NCBI RefSeq assembly: GCF_002940685.1
Contig: NZ_PNFP01000005.1
Span: forward strand, 1-64,000
DNA: 64,000 nucleotides
Direction of reading: 5' to 3'
Origin: Ensifer adhaerens
GTDB taxonomy: Bacteria; Pseudomonadota; Alphaproteobacteria; Rhizobiales; Rhizobiaceae
The translations under genes and the position numbers were made by a program. Below the pieces are notes generated by a model. It searched no databases. It saw only the letters and a program-made list of their open reading frames with translations, and was not told the DNA's origin. Of this stretch, positions 1-10,149 are shown in pieces; within the stretch, counting starts at the first letter, position 1; the number at the start of each line of letters is the position of its first letter.

Positions 1-410
1 ACCAGGAAACTCTAGAGCGAAGGTCGTCGTCGCCAGCAGCGCCGCCGCCCTCGTCAGTGATCGGGCTTATAGACCCCCAGCCTCGCAGACGTCAACAGGG
101 ATTTTCGGAAAAAATGACAGATTTCTGACAAAGCCCGGAAACTGAGGGCTTTGCGCCCCCAAAAAAGTTTTACCCCCTCCCCCGGGCCTGTGGAGACACA
201 ATTTGGCCCTACCTTTTTCACAATCGGCCTATCTAAGCGAAAACGAAGATGCGTCGCGGATGCGGGCACGGGCACAGGCTTGGGATATATGGGATATCGC
301 CCATCCTCTGCGCGCGTGATTTGACTCCGCCGCGTGAAAGATGCACACCTTCGCGCAACGTATCGCAGGCAAGAATACGGTTTAGAGAAATCGGGGACCC
401 TCAGTTCGGC
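1..410. other. non-coding left edge
   Basis: No gene can be supported here. The short open frames at the very edge lack start signals. The stretch holds an outward-facing promoter-like pair on the minus strand (listed separately) and the leader of the M23 peptidase gene. The frame of that peptidase stays open upstream to 249, but the extra codons do not look like protein and have no ribosome binding site. Confidence 0.6.
66..95 (-). promoter_or_regulatory. candidate sigma-70 promoter reading out of the window
   Basis: On the minus strand TTGACG (95-90) and TATAAG (71-66) are separated by 18 bases, close to the housekeeping consensus. Transcription would start near base 59 and leave the window at base 1. 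What it drives is outside the window. This is based on motif similarity only. Confidence 0.4.
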
Positions 411-2378
411 ATGATCACCGACAAGAACATGGTCAGGTCGCTTGGCGATCAGCCACCGATCCTTGCGCATGGCCGACGCGCGCCTGACAGGCGCGAGATC
501 TCCTTGCGCTGGCTGTCGGGCACCTTCCTGACGGGGATCACCTCGAGCCTCTTGATGGGGGTCGCTCTCTTTGCAGCCCTTGACGGACGCCAGCAGCTCG
601 CAATCCCGGCCGAGGCCTACGCGGCGCTCGACGCCGGTTCGAACGGCGACGAGCAGGCGATCGCCGTTCGCGGCGGCCGTATCCTCTCGCCGAAGCTCGT
701 CGCCAAGCCGGCCGACAAGACGGTCATGGAAGTCTCGACGATGACCCATGACGGCGAGAAGGAAGTGGTGCGCAAGCAGCCCTTCGTTCACGTCAAGATG
801 GCGCTGGCCGCCAATCATCAGGCCTCGGAAAGCTATCCGGACTTCGATCCGCTGGCGATCTTCTCGACGGAAGAGGCCGACGAAGAGTCGCCCGTCTCGC
901 GAACCGGCACGCTCTACGGCTCGAATGTCGATTCCGAGGTGGCGCTGAAAACCGTCGACTTCCCGCTGCGCGGCGGCCCCACCTTCGACCGTTCGATGTC
1001 GCTCGATGAAGTCGAGGAAAACGTCCGCACCAACGGTTCCGTCCTGACGGAGGGCAGCACCCAGGTCGCCTCGCTCTATTATGTCGACCCGCAGCGCTTC
1101 GCCTCGGAGAGTGACGGGCTCGACCTTCTCCAGGGCCTGACCGCCCGCATCGTCGAGCAGAACAAGAGCGACGCCGCCTACGAGACGATCGACGAGGAAA
1201 CCACCGAATACGCCGACGACATCATTCCGGTGCGGCGCCAGACCGACATCGCGACCGTCATGAGCAATGCCGGTTACGCCAAGGCGCAGGCCGATGATGC
1301 CGCCAGCTATCTCGGCCAGGCGCTCGGCGCCAGTGAGCTTTCCGAGGGCGATGTCCTGCGCATCGGCATCATCCAGAACGGCGAGACGCAGAAGGGTCAG
1401 GACGCACGCATCGTCCGGGCAACGATCTATTCGCGCAACCGGCACGTGCTGACAATGGCGGTCGACGACAAGGGCCGCTTCGTGCCCGGCGCCGAACCGC
1501 CGAGGCTCGACGCCGTCGCCACCGCCTTCGACGACAACGGCGCCCCCGTCATGACCAGCAGCCACGATCTGCCGCGGGTCTATGACGGTATCTATCGGGC
1601 GGCCCTTTCCTACGGCATGAGCGCCGACATGGTCGGCCTCGTCGTCAAGCTCCTCGCCAGCAATGTGGATTTCCAGGCCCAGCTGAAACCGACGGATTCG
1701 CTTGAAGCCTTCTTCTCCGTGACCGACGAACGCGGCATGGCGACCGAGGACTCCGAACTTCTCTATGTTCGCGCCAAGTTCGGCGATGCCGTTACCGCCT
1801 TCTATCGGTTCCAGGACCCGAGCGACAACACGATCGACTATTTCGACCAGGACGGCAAAAGCATCCGCCAGTTCCTGTTGCGCAACCCCGTGCCGAACGG
1901 CCATTTCCGCTCGGGCTTCGGCATGCGCCGCCACCCGATCCTCGGCTTCTCGCGCATGCACACCGGCGTCGACTGGGCAGCCCCGCGCGGCACGCCGATC
2001 ATCGCCGCCGGCGGCGGGGTCGTGGAAAAGGCCGGCTGGGATTCCGGCGGCTACGGAAATCAGACGCTGATCCGCCATGCCAACGGCTACGTGTCCTCCT
2101 ACAACCACCAGAGCGCGATCGCCAAGAACGTCAAGGTCGGCAACAAGGTCGTCCAGGGCCAGGTGATCGGTTGGGTCGGCACGACCGGCCTTTCGACCGG
2201 ACCACACCTGCACTACGAGCTGATCGTCAACGGCAACAAGGTCGATCCCTTGCGCATCCGCCTGCCCGGCGGCAAGTCCCTTTCGGGCGACGCTCTGGCG
2301 AAGTTCGAGAAGGAACGCGACCGCATCGACGAACTGCTCGACAAGGACGGCACCGGCGCAGAGGTGGCGAGCAACTAA
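411..2378 (+). CDS. membrane-anchored M23 family metallopeptidase
   Basis: A 655-residue putative peptidoglycan endopeptidase or amidase activator. An N-terminal cytoplasmic tail is followed by one membrane segment at about residues 35-57, a long periplasmic region, and a C-terminal M23 (LytM) domain. The domain has the zinc signature H517-x3-D521 in MHTGVDWAAP and the HxH pair H599/H601 in GPHLHYEL, so the catalytic residues are present. I chose the ATG at 411 because the protein becomes plausible from MITDKNMV onward; the frame is open back to 249 but that part looks like leader. A second in-frame ATG lies at 429. It converges on clpB with a shared hairpin between them. The family cuts peptide crosslinks in murein during growth or division; the exact substrate here is not known. 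Confidence 0.88.
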   Translation: MITDKNMVRSLGDQPPILAHGRRAPDRREISLRWLSGTFLTGITSSLLMGVALFAALDGRQQLAIPAEAYAALDAGSNGDEQAIAVRGGRILSPKLVAKPADKTVMEVSTMTHDGEKEVVRKQPFVHVKMALAANHQASESYPDFDPLAIFSTEEADEESPVSRTGTLYGSNVDSEVALKTVDFPLRGGPTFDRSMSLDEVEENVRTNGSVLTEGSTQVASLYYVDPQRFASESDGLDLLQGLTARIVEQNKSDAAYETIDEETTEYADDIIPVRRQTDIATVMSNAGYAKAQADDAASYLGQALGASELSEGDVLRIGIIQNGETQKGQDARIVRATIYSRNRHVLTMAVDDKGRFVPGAEPPRLDAVATAFDDNGAPVMTSSHDLPRVYDGIYRAALSYGMSADMVGLVVKLLASNVDFQAQLKPTDSLEAFFSVTDERGMATEDSELLYVRAKFGDAVTAFYRFQDPSDNTIDYFDQDGKSIRQFLLRNPVPNGHFRSGFGMRRHPILGFSRMHTGVDWAAPRGTPIIAAGGGVVEKAGWDSGGYGNQTLIRHANGYVSSYNHQSAIAKNVKVGNKVVQGQVIGWVGTTGLSTGPHLHYELIVNGNKVDPLRIRLPGGKSLSGDALAKFEKERDRIDELLDKDGTGAEVASN

Positions 2379-2417
2379 CCGCTCCCCTCCCCTTCCCGAA
2401 AATCTGCACAAACAGAA

Positions 2418-2439
2418 AGGCCGCCCCGAAGGGCGGCCT
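2418..2439. terminator. hairpin between the M23 peptidase gene and clpB
   Basis: AGGCCGCCC and GGGCGGCCT form a perfect 9-bp stem around a CGAA tetraloop. On the minus strand the stem is followed by TTTCTGTTTG, a usable U-tract, so it fits termination of clpB best. On the plus strand the T-run is weak. Confidence 0.7.
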
Positions 2440-2461
2440 CCTGATTTGCGCCGTGCTCGAC

Positions 2462-5068
<2,607 letters not shown>

Positions 5069-5198
5069 ACTCTACCTCCATAGCCCGGCAGGCCCATCAT
5101 GGCACCCGTCGGTGTTTCAGGATCAGGCTCCCGCATTCGGCAAGCCTGTCAGTGTGGCGCGATCCCCGCTTTGCTCGGGATCAACGCGTCCGAAGCGA

Positions 5199-5227
5199 AT
5201 ATGGGGCAGCGTTTTTGGAAATTAAAG
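5199..5227 (-). promoter_or_regulatory. candidate RpoH (sigma-32) promoter of clpB
   Basis: On the minus strand CTTTAA (5227-5222), 15 bases, then CCCCATAT (5206-5199). The -10 part matches the known sigma-32 form CCCCATnT exactly; the -35 part resembles CTTGAA with one change. The leader to the clpB ATG would be about 125-130 bases. It contains an inverted repeat at 5161-5182 (GATCCC ... GGGATC). Confidence 0.55.
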
Positions 5228-5308
5228 AGCCTCTCGGCGCTCCTAAGACGGAAATCTGCAACCGCGAGGCGGCCGCGCGCCGAAAGGGTAACGCGGCCGC
5301 GGGATCGT

Positions 5309-6328
5309 CTATACCGCGAGCGGCCGCTCGGCAAAGGACGCGCCGAATTCCTTCATGCGCCGCACATAGTAGTCCGGCTCGATCAGCACCTCCGGCAGAT
5401 AGAGGCCCGCCGCCGGTGCCGCGCCGCCTGCAAGGCCGAGCATGCGCTCGACCGCAAGGGCGACGCCAAGCGCCGTCAGTGGGGCCTGGCCATCAGGGTG
5501 CACGATCTCATAGCGACGGTCGACCGGTTCACCGTGTTTGTCGCGCCCCTTGATATCGATGGCGATCTCCGTCGAGAACGGTTCGCCGCGCCGCCTGCTC
5601 GCCGATACGCTATAGGCAAGATCCAGCCGGATATCGCTGGCGTTGGTGCGCGCCGAGAGCGCCATGACGTCGAAGGGCGAGTAGGCGGTCGCTTCGAGTT
5701 CGACGCCGTCGACGCTGACATAACGCGCCTTGGAATCCTCGCCGCCAGCCCAGTGAAGCCTGCCATCCCTGACCGTCAGCGCCGCCGGAGCGAGACCGGT
5801 GATGCGGTTGTAGTCGGCAAGTGCTGCCGGCCCGCCCATGTCCTCCTCGTCGAGCAGAACCCCGATGCGGATCGTTTCGATCGCCTCATAGGCCTTCGCA
5901 AAATCGAGGATCGGGAAGATGGCGGCGCCGGCGAGCCAATGGCTGGCAAGCAGGATCGGCGCCCTGTCGGGCGCGTGGATGTACTGCGCCATCTCCGGAC
6001 CAACCTCGAAGGTACCGCTCGAAAGGCTGATATAGGGAATGCCGTGGCGCTGGGCGTAGCGCATCGAACTCAGCTTTTCGTCTTTCAGGAAGATGACGAT
6101 CGCACTGAAACGAGGCTCATTGCCAAGGCCGAGGTCCGGGCGGCCGAGGTCGACGCTGACCCCGATTGCGTCGCCAACCTCGCGTGCGACCGCTTCGGCC
6201 CTGCCGAGATCGCGGCCACCGATCGCGATCGGCAGCGTCGGGTGCAGACGACGGATGATCTTTGCGGCCTGCGACCCGACGACCCCTGAACCGCCGATGA
6301 TCAAAACAGGCAAAAACTTGCTCGACAT
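5309..6328 (-). CDS. saccharopine dehydrogenase-like NAD(P)-binding protein
   Basis: A 339-residue putative oxidoreductase. The N-terminal Rossmann motif IIGGSGVVGSQ (about residues 8-18) and the RRLHPTLPIAIGGRD stretch are typical of saccharopine dehydrogenase-like and related short-chain reductases. The substrate cannot be read from the sequence. I chose the ATG at 6328 (MSSKFLPV) because it follows TAGGAGATAGGAAG; the frame is open to 6361 without a better site. The gene is divergent from a TetR regulator, and two palindromic operators lie between them, so it is probably the regulated target. That link is inference. Confidence 0.75.
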   Translation of the reverse strand: MSSKFLPVLIIGGSGVVGSQAAKIIRRLHPTLPIAIGGRDLGRAEAVAREVGDAIGVSVDLGRPDLGLGNEPRFSAIVIFLKDEKLSSMRYAQRHGIPYISLSSGTFEVGPEMAQYIHAPDRAPILLASHWLAGAAIFPILDFAKAYEAIETIRIGVLLDEEDMGGPAALADYNRITGLAPAALTVRDGRLHWAGGEDSKARYVSVDGVELEATAYSPFDVMALSARTNASDIRLDLAYSVSASRRRGEPFSTEIAIDIKGRDKHGEPVDRRYEIVHPDGQAPLTALGVALAVERMLGLAGGAAPAAGLYLPEVLIEPDYYVRRMKEFGASFAERPLAV

Positions 6329-6370
6329 CTTCCTATCTCCTAAACGAGAGGTGCTCGGCATCTACCGAAC

Positions 6371-6397
6371 TTACCATTGGTAACTTACTATTGGTAA
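6371..6397. promoter_or_regulatory. tandem TetR-type operators
   Basis: Two 13-base inverted repeats lie 14 bases apart: TTACCATTGGTAA at 6371-6383 (perfect TTACCA-N-TGGTAA) and TTACTATTGGTAA at 6385-6397 (one mismatch). They lie between the divergent start codons at 6328 and 6459, where an autoregulating TetR protein would be expected to bind. Confidence 0.7.
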
Positions 6398-6458
6398 ATA
6401 AGATGACGAACACCACTTTCAAGAGGCAGGAGCCGACGCGAAAAGAGGATTGCGATCG

Positions 6459-7043
6459 ATGAGCCCGACGAAAGGCCGAAAGCTTGCGAAGCCCGAGCGG
6501 CGCGCCCAGCTGCTCGATACGGCCAAGGAGATTCTGCGCGAATGCGGCGCTGATGCCCTGACGCTCGGCCATCTCGCCGAACGCGCCGGCGTCAGCAAAC
6601 CGATCGCCTACGAACATTTCGGTACGCGCGACGGGTTGCTGATCGCGCTCTCCCAGGAAATCGAAGATCGTCACACGGAAAAACTGAGGGCCGCGCTGAA
6701 CACCGCCGCAAAGCAGCTCGACGCGATCGCCGGCATCATCAGTGCGGTTTACATCGACTGTGCGGTCGAGAGCGGCGAGGAATGGCAGGCAATCTCCGGC
6801 GCACTACGCGGCAATGCGGACATGATCGCCACACAGCAGCAGCAGGTCGACGACTACGTCGCCATGATCAAGGCAGCACTATCCCCTTTCTCGGGCGTTC
6901 CTGACGACGATCTGCGACTGCGCTGCACGGGCATCGCGGGCGCAGCCGAGGCAATCGGGCGCGAACTGATCCGCGGTCGGACAAGCGAGGCGGCCGCCAG
7001 CAGCAACCTTGCTGCGCTCATCATCGACAGTACCAAAAGCTGA
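6459..7043 (+). CDS. TetR/AcrR family transcriptional regulator
   Basis: A 194-residue repressor. The N-terminal helix-turn-helix is clear: ILRECGADALTLGHLAERAG followed by VSKPIAYEHFGTRDGLL (about residues 21-60). The C-terminal half is the variable ligand-binding and dimer domain. The ATG at 6459 lies 11 bases after GAGG; a TTG at 6450 is in frame but too close to that site. It is divergent from the saccharopine dehydrogenase-like gene and probably controls both genes through the palindromes at 6371-6397. The inducer is unknown. Confidence 0.85.
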   Translation: MSPTKGRKLAKPERRAQLLDTAKEILRECGADALTLGHLAERAGVSKPIAYEHFGTRDGLLIALSQEIEDRHTEKLRAALNTAAKQLDAIAGIISAVYIDCAVESGEEWQAISGALRGNADMIATQQQQVDDYVAMIKAALSPFSGVPDDDLRLRCTGIAGAAEAIGRELIRGRTSEAAASSNLAALIIDSTKS

Positions 7044-7062
7044 CCGCGGCGATCGGACAAAG

Positions 7063-7091
7063 AAAAACCCGGCCACAGGGGCCGGGTTTTT
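7063..7091. terminator. bidirectional intrinsic terminator
   Basis: AAAAACCCGGCC, a 5-base loop, and GGCCGGGTTTTT form a perfect stem with T-runs on both strands. It serves the tetR gene on the plus strand and the DUF4167 gene on the minus strand. Confidence 0.9.
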
Positions 7092-7127
7092 GATGCCCCG
7101 CTTGAAACGGGTCAATTGTGACTTCGC

Positions 7128-7790
7128 TTATTCGGAAGCGGCGAGAGCCGGTGCTTCCGATGCGTCCTCGCCCGACGGCTGAGCCTCGTCGGCAGCACCT
7201 TCCGCGCTGCGGCGGGGACGGCGCGGACGCGGCGCGTTGCGGCGGCGCGAAGCGGCGCGGCCGGAGGCGGCCGGCGCTTCTTCTTCCATCACGACTTCGG
7301 CCGGCGTGCCTTCGATCACCGGCTGCGGGCCCGTGCCGTCGATGACGACAGGCTGCGGCTCGGGAGCAGGTGCGGCAGCAGCGGCGGCGGCAACCGGGGT
7401 CGGCATGTCGTCGGCGTAGCCCTGATCCAGATCGTCCTGATCCTGGTCGGCGGCATCGTGGCCGCGGAAATCCTGGCGATCGTCACGCTGGAACCGATCC
7501 TGCATCTGCGCCTGCGCGGCTGCGATGATGCGGTTGTAGTGTTCGGCGTGCTGCAGGTAGTTTTCAGCCATGACCCGGTCGCCGGAGCTCTGGGCATCGC
7601 GCGCAAGTGCAGAGTACTTCTCGGCGATGTGCTGGGCAGTACCGCGAATCTTCACATCCGGACCGGAGCTGTCATAGGTCCGCGTCAGCGGATTCGAGCC
7701 CTTGCGGTTGTGATTGTTGTTGTTTCCATTGTTGTTATTGTTGTTGTTATTCCGCCCGCGGCCGCGCTTGTTTTGCTGTCCTGGCCTCAT
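7128..7790 (-). CDS. DUF4167 domain protein with a poly-Asn tract
   Basis: A 220-residue protein of unknown function found widely in Rhizobiales. It begins MRPGQQNKRGRGR, then has a run of eight Asn, one Gly and four more Asn. The conserved DUF4167 core follows (about residues 32-80, with RTYDSSGPDVKIRGTAQHIA and KYSALARDAQSSGDRVMAEN), then an acidic, Ala/Pro-rich tail ending in Arg-rich and acidic stretches. Apart from the core it looks disordered, and the basic RGRGR head suggests nucleic acid binding (inference). I chose the ATG at 7790; the open frame to 7859 lacks family-like sequence. It lies downstream of prmC in the same direction, 333 bases away. Confidence 0.85.
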   Translation of the reverse strand: MRPGQQNKRGRGRNNNNNNNNGNNNNHNRKGSNPLTRTYDSSGPDVKIRGTAQHIAEKYSALARDAQSSGDRVMAENYLQHAEHYNRIIAAAQAQMQDRFQRDDRQDFRGHDAADQDQDDLDQGYADDMPTPVAAAAAAAPAPEPQPVVIDGTGPQPVIEGTPAEVVMEEEAPAASGRAASRRRNAPRPRRPRRSAEGAADEAQPSGEDASEAPALAASE

Positions 7791-8123
7791 AGTACATTCA
7801 CCCGAATTCTCTTGATAATGATGATCATGTGGTTTCGTCTTCCGGCCGGATCCGTTCACGCCCGACAGAACACGCGCCGTTGCGCTCGCACAATGGCGGC
7901 TTCGGCGCCGACTGACGTCAAATTAACAGGTACCCGCACAAGGCACTTGTTGAACCCTAGCAACTCTTTCTTGAGAGCAATCCCCGTGGCCAGGTCATAC
8001 CGGAACGAATCTTAGGTCCATGACCTTCTGCCCAGTGCGCGGGCAAACTAGCCCGCTTCCTCCGGGATTCCAAGCCCTTTCTTTGCCTCTGCAAGAAAGA
8101 AGATGCGCCAGTGCAGCATTTTT
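7791..8123. other. intergenic region between prmC and the DUF4167 gene
   Basis: No gene is supported. Two hairpins are visible: GCGGGC/GCCCGC at 8039-8056, and a longer one at 8077-8099 (CTTTCTT paired with AAGAAAG, one bulge) just past the prmC stop. Neither has a clear U-tract, so they are only possible terminators. The DUF4167 promoter must lie nearer to 7790. Confidence 0.5.
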
Positions 8124-8993
8124 TCAACGGTTTGTGTCGCGTTCGAAGATCAGGACACGGTCATTGCCACCGAGATCCTTCGCCTCTTCACGCAGACGGA
8201 ATTTTTCGGCGCAAAACAACGCCGTCACCGCCTCTTTCTGGTCGAAACCGATTTCCAAGCCTATCACGCCGTTTGTCTCAAGATGATGACCAGCTTGAGA
8301 AGCGATGGCGCGATAGGCATCCAGCCCGTCTACTCCGCCATCAAGCGCTGCGGCCGGGTCGTGAAGTCTCACCTCCGGCTCAAGCTCTTCGACAACACTG
8401 GACTGGATATACGGCGGATTTGAGACGATGACGTCGTAGCGGCCGTCCACCTTGTCGTACCAGTTGCTGAGAAGGGGTCGAAAGCGGTCCGCAAGTCCGA
8501 GAGCACCTGCATTCGCCGTCGCCGTTGCCAGCGCGTCCCCGGATATATCGGTAGCCGTGCCCCGCGCTTCAAGAACCTGAGACAGAAGGGCGAGACATAT
8601 CGCGCCGGTGCCGGTGCCGAGATCGATGATCTCGCAGCTTCCCTTTCGGCCGACCACCTCCCGCAGATAGGGGATCATCCGGTCGACCAGGGTCTCGGTG
8701 TCCGGACGCGGCTCCAGCGTTTCCTTCGACAGCTTCAGCGGCAGGCCGAAGAACTCGCGTTCGCCGAGAATACGGTAGACCGGCTCGCGCGCCAGCCGCC
8801 GCGCAACCGCTGCCCGGATCCGCTGGGCATCCTCATCCGAAACCGGGTCCCTGCCCCGGGACACGACCGCGCTCAGCGAAAGATCCAGCAGCCCGGAGAT
8901 CAGATGCCGGACGTCAAGCGCCGCATGCTCGATACCGCCCGCCTGCAGGCGGTCGCGGCTTTCGGCAACAAGGCTCGCGAGCGTCTCGGCCAT
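8124..8993 (-). CDS. prmC: release factor glutamine methyltransferase PrmC
   Basis: A 289-residue N5-glutamine methyltransferase that uses S-adenosylmethionine to methylate the Gln of the GGQ motif in RF1 and RF2. An N-terminal helical domain (about 1-80) precedes the Rossmann methyltransferase domain. That domain has the SAM motif DLGTGTGAICLALL and the diagnostic NPPY active site in VSNPPYIQ. Its start is 3 bases after the prfA stop, so enzyme and substrate are translated from one message. Confidence 0.96.
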   Translation of the reverse strand: MAETLASLVAESRDRLQAGGIEHAALDVRHLISGLLDLSLSAVVSRGRDPVSDEDAQRIRAAVARRLAREPVYRILGEREFFGLPLKLSKETLEPRPDTETLVDRMIPYLREVVGRKGSCEIIDLGTGTGAICLALLSQVLEARGTATDISGDALATATANAGALGLADRFRPLLSNWYDKVDGRYDVIVSNPPYIQSSVVEELEPEVRLHDPAAALDGGVDGLDAYRAIASQAGHHLETNGVIGLEIGFDQKEAVTALFCAEKFRLREEAKDLGGNDRVLIFERDTNR

Positions 8994-8996
8994 CTC

Positions 8997-10079
8997 CTAG
9001 CCCCGCTGTTCGCCGAGTTGTGCCAGCTGGCTTGCCTGGTAATCGGCAAGCAGCGCATCGACGACCTCGTCGATCTCGCCCATCATCATCCGGTCGAGCT
9101 TGTAGAGCGTCAGGTTGATGCGATGATCGGTGAGGCGCCCCTGTGGGAAGTTGTAGGTGCGGATGCGCTCGGAGCGGTCACCGGAGCCGACCTGGCTCTT
9201 GCGGTCGGCCGAGCGTTCGCTGTCGGCGCGCTGGCGCTCCATGTCGTAGAGGCGCGAGCGCAGGACCTGCATCGCCTTTGCGCGGTTCTGGTGCTGCGAC
9301 TTTTCCGAACTGGTGACGACAAGTCCGGTCGGAAGGTGCGTGATGCGCACGGCCGAGTCCGTCGTGTTGACGTGCTGGCCGCCGGCGCCTGACGAGCGCA
9401 TCGTGTCGATGCGGATATCCTCGGGCCGGATCTCGATGTCGATGTCCTCGGCTTCAGGCAGCACGGCGACGGTTGCCGCCGACGTATGAATGCGGCCGCT
9501 CGCTTCTGTTTCCGGCACGCGCTGCACGCGGTGAACGCCGGATTCGAACTTCAGCCGCGAGAACACGCCGCGTCCCGAGACCGTTGCGATGATTTCCTTG
9601 AAACCGCCGGCTTCTCCGTCGCTCGCCGAAAGCACTTCGACACGCCAGCCCTTGGCCGCCGCGTAACGCTCGTACATGCGGAAGAGATCGCCGGCAAAGA
9701 GCGCGGCTTCCGAGCCGCCGGTGCCGGCGCGGATTTCAAGGATCGCGCTTTTCTCGTCGGCCGCGTCCTTCGGCAGAAGCAGGATCTGGATTTCCTGTTC
9801 GAGACCCTCGATCGTCGCCTCGACTTCGGGCTTCTCCATTTCCGCGAGGTCGCGCATCTCCCGGTCGGTCGCCTTGTCGGCGAGCATGGCGGTGATGTCG
9901 GCAAGCTCGGCCGTCGCCTTTTCGTAGGCGCGGATCTTCGTCACCACCGGCTGCAGTTCGGAATATTCCGAGGCGAGCTTGACATAAACGTCGGCCGCCG
10001 GGCCAGCGGACATGCGCGCCTCGATCTCACCGAAGCGACGTTCCAGTTCGCGCATCTTTTCAACGGGAAGCTTTGCCAA
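8997..10079 (-). CDS. prfA: peptide chain release factor 1
   Basis: A 360-residue class I release factor that reads UAA and UAG and triggers peptide release. The PxT codon-recognition tripeptide appears as PET in [16 protein letters not shown]. The catalytic GGQ is in [20 protein letters not shown]. The start codon is TTG (10077-10079), preceded by TGGAGTGAGAC at good spacing; no ATG competes nearby. prmC follows directly. Length is normal for RF1. Confidence 0.97.
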   Translation of the reverse strand: MAKLPVEKMRELERRFGEIEARMSAGPAADVYVKLASEYSELQPVVTKIRAYEKATAELADITAMLADKATDREMRDLAEMEKPEVEATIEGLEQEIQILLLPKDAADEKSAILEIRAGTGGSEAALFAGDLFRMYERYAAAKGWRVEVLSASDGEAGGFKEIIATVSGRGVFSRLKFESGVHRVQRVPETEASGRIHTSAATVAVLPEAEDIDIEIRPEDIRIDTMRSSGAGGQHVNTTDSAVRITHLPTGLVVTSSEKSQHQNRAKAMQVLRSRLYDMERQRADSERSADRKSQVGSGDRSERIRTYNFPQGRLTDHRINLTLYKLDRMMMGEIDEVVDALLADYQASQLAQLGEQRG

Positions 10080-10149
10080 GTCTCACTCCAAATGCGTCCT
10101 CCCTCGCCGGGAGCGGGTCCGGACGAGGGTTACGACGCGTCAATTCAAT

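Noticed and set aside
1-60. Short frames at the left edge that could be the start or end of another gene
   Set aside because: No start codon with a ribosome binding site and too little sequence for recognition.
54-2411. A 785-residue open frame on the minus strand over the M23 peptidase gene
   Set aside because: It is antisense to a gene with intact zinc motifs and membrane anchor, and its own sequence is low-complexity Ala/Gly/Arg/Val typical of a GC-rich shadow frame.
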